Assembly (NCBI RefSeq): GCF_008254045.1
Contig: NZ_CP042425.1
Location: 7,702,163-7,766,162 of the forward strand
Direction of reading: 5' to 3'
From: Limnoglobus roseus
GTDB lineage: Bacteria > Planctomycetota > Planctomycetia > Gemmatales > Gemmataceae
DNA: 64,000 bases
Part shown: piece by piece, positions 43,301 through 50,968 of the stretch
Position numbering within the stretch: the stretch's first letter is position 1
Layout of the letters: each line of letters opens with the position of its first letter
Made by a program: the position numbers and the translations under genes
Notes under the pieces: generated by a model
Databases searched by the model: none
What the model was told of the DNA's origin: nothing
The model's input: only the letters and a program-made list of their open reading frames with translations

Positions 43301-44125
43301 ATGCCCGCTTGGGAAATCAAGAAGCTCTGGTCCGATTCCGTCATCGCGGCCTATCGCACGTTTGTTTCCACGGCCGGCCCGAAAAAGTCGGGCGTCTTGA
43401 GATCAACGTGCGAAGACTTGGCCATCCGCCTCGTCAGCGAGTTCGCCGCGAGCGAGGGCTTGCCGCTCGAAATCAAGAATGAGTCGAACAAGGACGGGAT
43501 CATCCCCCGTAAGTTTGCGAACTTGGAAGAGTTCCTCGATTCCGCCCTCACGTCGACCGGGGCAAGAGACCTCGCCAATTTCAACACCGTGAAGTTCGTC
43601 GCCGGCACGTCCAAGGGCTTACCCTCAAGTCTGGCGAAGGCCAAGTCCGGCGACCTCATTCTCCTCTACGACCCGATTCACCACGTCCAGGTCGTTACCA
43701 GTACGACGGCCACCGAAGTCAAAATCGCGCAAGGTAATTTCCGCCCCGAGAGCGAGCAAGCGGGAACCCTGAGGAAAGTGTTTACCGACGTCAATCAGAA
43801 TCGGCCGAGTGACTCGTATTACATAGGTCAGATCGTTGCCCAGTTCAGTCACGTCTTCGACCCGAAGGCCGGAACCTGGCTCTACAACGGCCGGGAACTC
43901 TTCAAGGACGACTCCGGGCGACTGATGATTTGGGACTTCGACGCCTGGAATGATCTCGTCGTCAAGCACACGGTCGCCAAGGACGAAACCCTGAGTTCGA
44001 TCGCGCTCAAGGTACTCAAGAACGGAAACCTGTGGACGCGAATCTACGAGAGCAACAAAGGGGTGATCGGCGCGGACTCGAACAAAGTCCGCCCGGGCAT
44101 GACACTCTTCATCTGGAAGAAATGA
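43301..44125 (+). CDS. LysM protein with a cysteine-hydrolase-like N-terminal domain
   Basis: This 274-residue protein ends in a LysM module (HTVAKDETLSSIALKVLK...RPGMTLFIWKK), which binds peptidoglycan or chitin. The N-terminal 190 residues show Cys37 in STCEDLAIRL and SGDLILLYDPIHHVQVVT (His127/His128), the order of Cys and His seen in NlpC/P60- and CHAP-like cell-wall peptidases. No signal peptide is visible, so export would need a dedicated system; the type VI cluster a few kb away is one possibility. The LysM call is solid, the hydrolase call is inference. It converges on the FHA gene. Confidence 0.75.
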   Translation: MPAWEIKKLWSDSVIAAYRTFVSTAGPKKSGVLRSTCEDLAIRLVSEFAASEGLPLEIKNESNKDGIIPRKFANLEEFLDSALTSTGARDLANFNTVKFVAGTSKGLPSSLAKAKSGDLILLYDPIHHVQVVTSTTATEVKIAQGNFRPESEQAGTLRKVFTDVNQNRPSDSYYIGQIVAQFSHVFDPKAGTWLYNGRELFKDDSGRLMIWDFDAWNDLVVKHTVAKDETLSSIALKVLKNGNLWTRIYESNKGVIGADSNKVRPGMTLFIWKK

Positions 44126-44139
44126 CCGGTTGAATGGAA

Positions 44140-44187
44140 GTCGCCGCACGGTTCAGCGGGTGAGTTCCCGGCGTACCGTGCGGCGAC
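44140..44187. terminator. Inverted repeat between convergent LysM and FHA genes
   Basis: GTCGCCGCACGG (44140-44151) is mirrored exactly by CCGTGCGGCGAC (44176-44187) with a 24-base loop. Placement between two gene ends suggests a bidirectional terminator; there is no T-run on either side. Confidence 0.5.
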
Positions 44188-44220
44188 AGGTTGAACGCAA
44201 GACTACATCGGAAGGGGCTT

Positions 44221-44769
44221 TTAAGATGCCACTTTCGGACCGTCGGTCGGTTCGGCCACGAACATCAACTTCTTCGTGCAGAGAGTAATCTGGTCTCCGG
44301 GACGAAGACGGGTCGGCCCGGCAATCTTTTTGCCGTTCAGCAGCGTGCCGTTCTTCGACGCGATGTCGTGAACCTCGCACTGCCCACTCGTGTGAACGAC
44401 TACCGCACAGTGCCGACGGGAAACGTGCTCGTCCCGAATGACGACACTGTTGTCGGGGAGCCGGCCGACCGTGTTGACGCCCACGGTGAGCGGGTGGAAC
44501 TGCTCGCCGTCTTTCAGTTGAAAGTGGCAAGGGCCACCGGGGGCCATCGGCGCGATGGACCGCGTGACGGCTTCGAGATCAACGTCCGCCGAGGGGGTGG
44601 GAACCGAACCGAGCAGCGTCGGCAGGCCACAAGCCCCCTCTAACTGAATCCTCGCCTGGCGGAAAAGTTCCCGCCGGGGATTCTCGTTGAGGTGAATGCT
44701 GTGCAGATGGTCACTCATGCCCGGCCTCACAGCCTGACTTGGGATGGCGATACTACCATTAGAATTCAT
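44221..44769 (-). CDS. FHA-domain protein
   Basis: The last 90 residues of this 182-residue protein form a forkhead-associated domain, which binds phosphothreonine peptides: NTVGRLPDNSVVI, DEHVSRRHC and SKNGTLLNG are its conserved blocks. The N-terminal half is not recognised. FHA proteins take part in Ser/Thr kinase signalling and some regulate type VI secretion, so a link to the tss genes is possible but is inference. ATG at 44769 has GGGAG at 8 bases. A 15-base palindrome (TCCTCGTTACGAGGA, 44822-44836) lies about 55 bases upstream and may be an operator. Confidence 0.88.
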   Translation of the reverse strand: MNSNGSIAIPSQAVRPGMSDHLHSIHLNENPRRELFRQARIQLEGACGLPTLLGSVPTPSADVDLEAVTRSIAPMAPGGPCHFQLKDGEQFHPLTVGVNTVGRLPDNSVVIRDEHVSRRHCAVVVHTSGQCEVHDIASKNGTLLNGKKIAGPTRLRPGDQITLCTKKLMFVAEPTDGPKVAS

Positions 44770-44821
44770 TATCTTTACTCCCTCGTCAATATCTGAAACG
44801 GACCGAAAGTCCAGAACAATC

Positions 44822-44836
44822 TCCTCGTTACGAGGA
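44822..44836 (-). promoter_or_regulatory. Palindrome upstream of the FHA gene
   Basis: TCCTCG-TTA-CGAGGA is an exact inverted repeat about 55 bases before the FHA start codon, a position suited to an operator. It could equally be a chance hairpin; no known regulator site matches. Confidence 0.3.
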
Positions 44837-44945
44837 ATTTTCAGAATACGACGATCAATCTGAGGGGAGGCGAATACGAGATCCGCGGATAGTTAAACCA
44901 AACTGAAGTGAGAAGAGCAAGTGGAGCGCCAAAGGCAACAATAAA

Positions 44946-44973
44946 CCTGACGGGAAGAACAATCTCCGTCAGG
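44946..44973 (-). terminator. Terminator of greA
   Basis: CCTGACGG (44946-44953) pairs with CCGTCAGG (44966-44973), and on the minus strand the stem is followed by the T-rich TTTATTGTTG. It lies directly after the greA stop codon. Confidence 0.75.
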
Positions 44974-44984
44974 TCGCTTGTGAA

Positions 44985-45473
44985 TCAGTCGATTTTCGCG
45001 GCCGAGATCTCGAGAATCTTGTACTTGATGCGGCCGCTGGGGACCTCGATTTCGGCCACTTGGCCCTTCTTCTTGCCGAGAAGTCCTTCGCCAATCGGGC
45101 TGTCCGTGAGAATGCGGCCCTTTTCCGGATTCTCTTGACCCGGACCGACGAGTTCGAAGACTTCCTCCTCGTCGAACTCCATGTCCTTGACCTTCACGCG
45201 GCTGCCGAACACCACCGTGTCCTTCGGCAACGCCGATGGGTCCACGATGACAGCGCGGCCGAGACGGTCGGCGAGTTCGTTGATGCGGGCTTGGAGCTGT
45301 CCTTGGTCCTCACGGGCGGCGTGATACTCGGCGTTCTCGGACAGGTCGCCCATCTCGCGTGCCGTGGCCACCCGCTGGGTGATTTCGATCATGAGCGGGC
45401 CGCGGAGGCGGTCCAACTCGCCGCGCAACTTGTCGTACCCGTCGCGGGTCATCGGGATGCGGTTATCGCTCAT
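44985..45473 (-). CDS. greA: Transcription elongation factor GreA
   Basis: GreA rescues backtracked RNA polymerase by stimulating transcript cleavage. The 162-residue protein has the N-terminal coiled coil with ARE-MGDLSENAEYHAARE, whose acidic tip residues reach the polymerase active site, and the C-terminal FKBP-like domain ending in SGRIKYKILEI. ATG at 45473 has GGAG at 8 bases; an in-frame GTG three codons upstream is less likely. It has its own promoter (45615-45642) and a terminator immediately downstream. Confidence 0.96.
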   Translation of the reverse strand: MSDNRIPMTRDGYDKLRGELDRLRGPLMIEITQRVATAREMGDLSENAEYHAAREDQGQLQARINELADRLGRAVIVDPSALPKDTVVFGSRVKVKDMEFDEEEVFELVGPGQENPEKGRILTDSPIGEGLLGKKKGQVAEIEVPSGRIKYKILEISAAKID

Positions 45474-45614
45474 GGCTGCCACTCCGTCCGTTGTCGGACA
45501 TCATTTCGGAACAAAAGCCGAGGACAGACGTCCCCGGCCGGGTGTGATCATCGAAGGAAAAACTCCGGCGGCAAGGCCTCGTTGTCGGTGCCCGGCCGCC
45601 GGCGTGTGGAAAGC

Positions 45615-45642
45615 ATTATAGCTCTTCCGGGACCGCCCGCAA
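45615..45642 (-). promoter_or_regulatory. Promoter of greA
   Basis: A perfect TATAAT (45615-45620) and TTGCGG (45637-45642) with a 16-base spacer read on the minus strand, overlapping the end of the IrrE-like gene. The greA leader would be about 135 bases long, with a CCGGCGG/CCGCCGG hairpin inside it. Confidence 0.6.
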
Positions 45643-46347
45643 AATGATCCTTCGGAAAGGAATGCCGTTTGTCGGCCACCCCCAGGCGGTCCAATCGTCC
45701 CGCCGCCGGCGGGCCGGTTCGTTCGTCTCGGCAACGGCCGCCAAGCACGCTTCCTCGGCCGCGGTCAGCTTCTTATTCGCCGGGAAGCGGTTGCTCCGGC
45801 GGGCGGCCACCGTGCCGTCGTCCACGACCGCGATCACGCACGGTTCCTCGTCCACGTCGAGAATCCGCCACGCCAGCATGTCGAAGCCGACGGTGGGGTA
45901 GCGGTCCTTCAGTTGCGCGAGGTCGTATCCGAGCTTGCGGGCGTCGGTCGCGAACCAGCGGGTCGGCAACAGCAACCGCGTGACGACGAGGCCCATCAGT
46001 TGCTTCTCGGCCGACCTGTTCTCGGTCCCCGTCACGATGCCGAGCTTGGTGAAAATGCCGGGGAGCAGTTGCTTTGCCACCGCCCGCGCCGCCAGCGCGT
46101 GCTGCGACTCCTCCGACTGATCGGGCCGGAGGATGATGGTGTTCGGCCGCCAACGCTTCTTAGGAGGCGCGCCGTACTGCCGAGGTTCGTCCTCGTCTTC
46201 CGGTTCCTGGTACTCGATCGTCAGGCCGAACGACTGTTCCGCCAGCGAAAGCGCGTCGACTGGCGGTTCGACGATGCCGCCGCGTTGCAGGGCGTCCCGC
46301 ACCGCCTTGTCGATGGCGTCGAACAGATCGTCTTGTGAGAAGTCCAC
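45616..46347 (-). CDS. IrrE/ImmA (M78)-like protein lacking the HExxH motif
   Basis: This 243-residue protein follows the layout of M78 peptidases: a helical ALAARAVAKQLLP at the place of the usual HELGH, then EKQLMGLVVTRLLLPTRWF (normally EmxAnxFAaeLLmP), a small helix-turn-helix-like FDMLAWRILDV, and a C-terminal strand region. The zinc-binding histidines are absent, so it is probably catalytically dead or a divergent paralogue. GTG at 46347 is chosen for the AAGGAA 7 bases before it. The family assignment is inference from pattern only. It is transcribed away from the glucokinase gene. Confidence 0.65.
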   Translation of the reverse strand: MDFSQDDLFDAIDKAVRDALQRGGIVEPPVDALSLAEQSFGLTIEYQEPEDEDEPRQYGAPPKKRWRPNTIILRPDQSEESQHALAARAVAKQLLPGIFTKLGIVTGTENRSAEKQLMGLVVTRLLLPTRWFATDARKLGYDLAQLKDRYPTVGFDMLAWRILDVDEEPCVIAVVDDGTVAARRSNRFPANKKLTAAEEACLAAVAETNEPARRRRDDWTAWGWPTNGIPFRRIILRAVPEEL

Positions 46348-46496
46348 GGCGGGTTCCTTCGGTTGTGGGTAAAGGATCGGAAATTCTCGGCCCGCGTGCA
46401 ACGTCGGATGCCGGTCAAAACAGTCGACAACCGCCCAGCGACCCGTTACAACTTGGGAGACAATCTTCCCCACGCATTCTGGCAGCAGGTTCCGTC

Positions 46497-47507
46497 ATGG
46501 CGAGTACACCCCTCTTCGTCGGCCTGGACGTCGGCGGCACGACGATGAAAGCGGCCGTCGTGGACGACAACGGCACCCCGCTGAGCAAGCCGGTCGTGAT
46601 GAACACCGAGCCGGAACGCGGGCAAGAAGCCGGCCTGGAAACGATGTGCGAAACGATCCGCCGGGCCGTCGCGGCGGCGAAGCTGACGATGGCCGACATC
46701 ACCGCCATCGGCGTGGCCACGCCGGGCCTCATGGACCTGAAAGCCGGCCTCATCCTCGACCCGCCGAACCTGAAGCCGTGGAAGAACGTGCCCGTTCGGG
46801 ACCGCATCCAGAACGTCTTCAAGTTGCCCACGATCTACCAGAACGACGCCAACGCGGCCGCCTACGGCGAGTTCTGGGTGGGGGCGGGTCAGGACGCGAC
46901 CAGTATGGTCCTCTTCACCCTCGGTACCGGCGTCGGCGGCGGGATCATTCTCGGCGATTACATCCTCGAAGGCGAGCACAGCCACGGCGGCGAACTCGGC
47001 CACATGCGGATCGAGTCGCCGCAATACGGCCGGCGGTGTGGTTGCGGTGCCCGCGGATGCCTGGAGGCTTACGGCAGTGCCAGCTCCGTCGTCCGCCGCA
47101 CCCGCGACGAGTTGGCCGAGTGGCGCGGCCCGTCAAAGTTGAAGGCGTACTATACCGCCAACGACGACGAACTGACCGCAAAGGTGATCTTCGACATCGC
47201 CGACAAGGGCGACGATCTCGCCCGCAAGATCGTGGACGACACCGCCTACTACCTGGCCCTCGGCGCGTGTGCGGTCATCGCGACGGTCGACCCGGACATG
47301 ATCGTCTTCGGCGGCGGCATGGCCGTCGCTGAGTCGTTCCGGGCAAAGATTCACGAGTACGTCGTGCGGTTCGGCCTCACGCACCCGGTGAAGCAAGTGA
47401 AAGTCGCCTTCGCGAAACTCGGCTCCGACGCCGGCTTCATCGGCACCGCCGGCGGCGCGCGGTTGGCGATGAAGAAACTTCCGCGACCTGAAGGGGTGAA
47501 GGGCTGA
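46497..47507 (+). CDS. ROK-family glucokinase
   Basis: The 336-residue protein starts FVGLDVGGTTMKAAVV (ATP phosphate loop), has QNDANAAAYGE with the catalytic Asp, LGTGVGGGI, HGGELGH and CGCGARGCLEAYGS, whose cysteines and histidine form the ROK zinc site. It most likely phosphorylates glucose to glucose-6-phosphate; other hexoses are possible within the family. ATG at 46497 is fixed by the N-terminal motif. A large imperfect hairpin covers its stop codon and the following 80 bases. Confidence 0.93.
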   Translation: MASTPLFVGLDVGGTTMKAAVVDDNGTPLSKPVVMNTEPERGQEAGLETMCETIRRAVAAAKLTMADITAIGVATPGLMDLKAGLILDPPNLKPWKNVPVRDRIQNVFKLPTIYQNDANAAAYGEFWVGAGQDATSMVLFTLGTGVGGGIILGDYILEGEHSHGGELGHMRIESPQYGRRCGCGARGCLEAYGSASSVVRRTRDELAEWRGPSKLKAYYTANDDELTAKVIFDIADKGDDLARKIVDDTAYYLALGACAVIATVDPDMIVFGGGMAVAESFRAKIHEYVVRFGLTHPVKQVKVAFAKLGSDAGFIGTAGGARLAMKKLPRPEGVKG

Positions 47508-47590
47508 CACGGTGAAGAGGTGACGAAGGCGGACGGCGGCCGGGGTTTTGGTTTTTCACCCCTTCTCGGTGTCACCCCTTCACCCCTTCA
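47489..47590 (+). terminator. Large imperfect hairpin over the end of the glucokinase gene
   Basis: The 35-base arms 47489-47523 and 47556-47590 are complementary with four mismatches, and the sequence is built from repeats of GGTGAAGGG-like units. The loop is 32 bases. It starts inside the last codons of the gene, so it probably ends or stabilises this message. Confidence 0.65.
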
Positions 47591-47660
47591 CGCCCCGCGG
47601 CAATAATGGAAACAGACTCGCGACTCGGATTGCCCTCCCATCTGCTCAGGTATTCACCCC

Positions 47661-49679
47661 ATGGCGATCGACGCCAAATGCCCCTTCTGCGAGAAGGACT
47701 ATCGCCTGAAGGACGACCTCGTCGGCAAGAAGGTCACCTGCGCCAACCAGGGGTGTCGAAAAGTCTTCACCGTTACCCCGTCTGTTAACGGAACGACCAA
47801 CGGGTCGGCCCACGCGCCGGCTCCGGTGACGGTCTCGAAGCCTTCACCCGGTCCCGCGGTGCCGACTCAGTCCGCGCCGAAAAGCCGGCCGCCGATCGAC
47901 GTGGAAACTGCCGCCGCCACCGCATTGAACGACGACCCGGACGAAGTGCCGGAAGACCAAAAGACGATCACGATGGCCTGCACGATGTGCGACCACAAGT
48001 GGCCGGTCGCGTGGTCGATGCAGGGGAAGAACGTCCTGTGCCCGGACTGCAAGCACCGCCAGAAGGTGCCGTTGCAGGAGAAGGGCAAGAAGGGCGGCTG
48101 GCGGGAACAGAACGCCCCCGAAGGCGTGAAGCAAGAAAAGCTCGAAGGCGTGATCGGCTCCCGCGACAACAAGATGGTTTCCGGCGACACCCTACGGGCC
48201 ACCGGCGTCATCAAGGAAGAGTTCGACGCACTCCCCTCGTCGATCTACGTGAAGTGGGTCGCCATCATCGGCATTCCGCTACTGCTACTGGCGGGAGGGG
48301 TCGTTTATTGGATAAACGTGCGGACAACAACCGGGGAAACTAAAGTCGTCGAGAACTTCGACAAGTCGCTCGAAGCCGAGGAAATGACTCAGTTGCCCCT
48401 CTACCCGGCCGCGTTGCGGATCGCGTTAGGTGAGTACGAGGCCCGGAATCGGAATCAACTGAAAGATGGTCAACAGAAGGACGTGAATCCTCGCGACAAA
48501 GCAATCGAGTACTTTCGCGGCGCGCTCGCCAATCTGAACGCGGCCCCGCGGGCGGCCGACCGAGAACAACTCTACGGCGAGTTGGCGATCGCCCTGCTGA
48601 ACCTCGGCGGCGAAGGCGAAGACCTAATCGAGAAGCGGAAACTCAGTTGGCTGCCGCCGCAACAGACGGCCACCTCGCGTGCGAAGGTCAAGCCAAACGC
48701 GGCGGAACTGGAAGGCGTGCAGGGCCAACTGCGACGTGTGCTCAACGGCCTCAAAGACGCGAAGGCCGAATTCGACGAGCGTACCGCCCTGCTCCGCCGC
48801 CTCAGCCGCGAGTTGCTCAAGGTGAATCAAATCGAGGTTGTGCGGTCCGCCCTGCCCGCACTGTTCAGCGACGCCGAACAATACGAGGCCGAGGCGCAGA
48901 TCGGTCTGGAGTGCTTCCGCGCGAACAAGCAAGACACCGCCCGCGAGATCGGCGAGAAGCTCAAGAAGTCTCTGTCCGGCACGCCAAACCCGCCGCCCTC
49001 CCCCACACCGGCGTCGGCCCAGGCGTTGTGGAACGTCCTCGAAATCAAGGGGCCGGGCCTCGTGCCCGCGCCAAGTGGCGAACCCTCCGACGCCTCGCGG
49101 TGGGCGTACACCGCGATCAACCTCCTGAAGGGCAACCGCGACGAGGCCCGAAAAATCGCCAACAGCGGTACTGACGTAAGGGCAACCGTGCCGCGGTTGA
49201 AAGCTCTCGCCTTGGCCGCGGAGTGGACCGACAAGCCGGGCGAGTTCCTCGACGCGGCCGAACGCGCGATGAAAGCCGTTCGCGGCGACCCTAACGTGTC
49301 CCTCCCCGAAAGTCTGTTACTCCACCTCGCGCAAATGAGCGCGCGGGCCGGGGCCGCCGAGCAGGCGGACGAATTCACGAAGTCGATTTCCGGGGACTTG
49401 AAGGTGTTCGCGAAGGCGGAAGTGTTGCGGAACAAACTCGCCGCGAACCCCGGGCAACAGCCGAAGGACGAGGACGCAGAACTGCCCGCGGAACCGGACG
49501 CAAAGAACCTGAAACTCGGCCACGCCTGGGGCCGCCTCGCCCTCGCCCGGCACAACGGCGCACGGACCCGCGATAAGGGCTTGGCCAGCACGTACGCCAA
49601 GTCGTGGCCGGCGAAAATCATCGCCCCGTTCGGGCAGATCGGCGTCCTCCTCGGCATTCAGGACGCCGAGAAGCGGTAG
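47661..49679 (+). CDS. Zinc-ribbon membrane protein with a long helical C-terminal region
   Basis: I recognise only parts of this 672-residue protein. The N-terminus carries a zinc ribbon (CPFC near residue 7 and Cys27/Cys32), a second one around residues 110-140 (CTMC...CPDC), then one membrane helix near 195-215 (VAIIGIPLLLLAGGVVYW), and a long C-terminal region of TPR-like helices. The ribbons would lie on one side of the membrane and the helices on the other. It converges on tssG with an 8-base gap. Function unknown; proteins of this shape are common in planctomycetes. Confidence 0.85.
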   Translation: MAIDAKCPFCEKDYRLKDDLVGKKVTCANQGCRKVFTVTPSVNGTTNGSAHAPAPVTVSKPSPGPAVPTQSAPKSRPPIDVETAAATALNDDPDEVPEDQKTITMACTMCDHKWPVAWSMQGKNVLCPDCKHRQKVPLQEKGKKGGWREQNAPEGVKQEKLEGVIGSRDNKMVSGDTLRATGVIKEEFDALPSSIYVKWVAIIGIPLLLLAGGVVYWINVRTTTGETKVVENFDKSLEAEEMTQLPLYPAALRIALGEYEARNRNQLKDGQQKDVNPRDKAIEYFRGALANLNAAPRAADREQLYGELAIALLNLGGEGEDLIEKRKLSWLPPQQTATSRAKVKPNAAELEGVQGQLRRVLNGLKDAKAEFDERTALLRRLSRELLKVNQIEVVRSALPALFSDAEQYEAEAQIGLECFRANKQDTAREIGEKLKKSLSGTPNPPPSPTPASAQALWNVLEIKGPGLVPAPSGEPSDASRWAYTAINLLKGNRDEARKIANSGTDVRATVPRLKALALAAEWTDKPGEFLDAAERAMKAVRGDPNVSLPESLLLHLAQMSARAGAAEQADEFTKSISGDLKVFAKAEVLRNKLAANPGQQPKDEDAELPAEPDAKNLKLGHAWGRLALARHNGARTRDKGLASTYAKSWPAKIIAPFGQIGVLLGIQDAEKR

Positions 49680-49687
49680 CCGCCCTA

Positions 49688-50953
49688 CTACCCCTGCACG
49701 GCCGGCAACACCACGTCGCACGGGGCGTCGTACCGGACGTCGTCCACTTCCTCCGGCATGCCCATGTTGTCGGAGGTCAGCCACGTGTTCCAGCCGAGCC
49801 GCAGGCCGAGTTCCCCGACCGGCGCGTCGGTGATGTCGCACGGCGGAACCTCGAAGTTGTGCAGCACCAGTTCGATCTCGAAGTCTAACTCCGCCCCCAC
49901 GTACAACCGCGTCAGTTGCGACAGCAGGTAGGCGCTCTTCCGTTCCGGCACGGCCGTCGGGTCGGGGAGGAAGTTGACGAAGTCGACGTACCGCAGGGGG
50001 CCGATCCGCAGGCGGAACTTGCTGCCGGCGTCCCAGATTTTTTCGCCCGCGATCGCGTTGATGCCGAGGCGGCCGGTTGGCGAGTCGTCCAACCGCGTCT
50101 GAGCCGCGATCGGCAGGTCGAGCCACTGGCCGGTTAGCGATTGCACCTCGATCGGCAGGTCGAAGTAGTCGGCCAGGATCGCCCGGAGTTCGTGCGCCCC
50201 CGCGTGCCGGCGGGCAAACGCCCCGGCGTAGGCCAGGATCGCGCGGTCGTCGATGCGGGTCAGCGGCTCGCAGCCGACCCCGCCCACGCGGCACTCTTCC
50301 GCCGCGTTCGGGGCGAGGACGCGAAGGCGGTCTCGCAACGGCGGCGTGCCGAGGCCAACGACGTTGAACAACACCTGCGTGATGCGGTCGGAACTGTGCA
50401 CGACCCTCGTCGGCGAGCGCCGCCATGCGTGGCGGAGGTAACCGACCGGCATCCGGTACTTCTGCCACGCCTTGAACAGCAGCGCCGTCATCCGGTGGTT
50501 GAACAGGTCGAACCAGTCCCGCAGCGCGCCGCGCGTCGAGATTTGGCGCGTCTGGGGGGAAGTGTCCAGGTCGCACAGGGTCTGCGTGTAGACGAGGGGG
50601 AGCGCGCCGTTCGGGCCGAAGAGGCCGAAGAAGTTGCTGACCACGGTCGCGACGGCCGCCCGCTTGTACCGCTTGCGGATGCGCTCGGCGATGGGAAAGT
50701 TGAACTCCTCGGGGTCGGGCGGGGCGTGCGCCGGCGGGAGGATTTGCGCGATCAGACTCGGCGGGAAGGCGAGCGTCACGTTGGTGCGGAAGCGGACGGC
50801 CGTGTCCACCTCCTTCCAGGGCACCTGCGTGTCCCGAATGGAAACCTTGTTGGCGAGCAGTTCCAACAGCCGGATCGCCTGAAACGGGTCGAACCCGCAA
50901 CACTCTTCCGGGTCGAAGAGTTGCAAGGCCGGGATGGGGTAGCGATCGGGCAT
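49688..50953 (-). CDS. tssG: Type VI secretion baseplate protein TssG
   Basis: TssG joins TssF and TssE in the wedge complex of the type VI baseplate that starts sheath assembly. The 421-residue product has family features: the N-terminal DPFQAIRLLELLA, VRFRTNVTLAFPPS, FGLFGPNGALPLVYT and the DLFNHRMTALLFKAW stretch. Its length is somewhat larger than E. coli TssG. It is the last gene of the tss operon, 15 bases after tssF, and no further type VI genes follow on its strand within the window. Confidence 0.93.
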   Translation of the reverse strand: MPDRYPIPALQLFDPEECCGFDPFQAIRLLELLANKVSIRDTQVPWKEVDTAVRFRTNVTLAFPPSLIAQILPPAHAPPDPEEFNFPIAERIRKRYKRAAVATVVSNFFGLFGPNGALPLVYTQTLCDLDTSPQTRQISTRGALRDWFDLFNHRMTALLFKAWQKYRMPVGYLRHAWRRSPTRVVHSSDRITQVLFNVVGLGTPPLRDRLRVLAPNAAEECRVGGVGCEPLTRIDDRAILAYAGAFARRHAGAHELRAILADYFDLPIEVQSLTGQWLDLPIAAQTRLDDSPTGRLGINAIAGEKIWDAGSKFRLRIGPLRYVDFVNFLPDPTAVPERKSAYLLSQLTRLYVGAELDFEIELVLHNFEVPPCDITDAPVGELGLRLGWNTWLTSDNMGMPEEVDDVRYDAPCDVVLPAVQG

Positions 50954-50968
50954 GGCGTCCGTTGGGGC

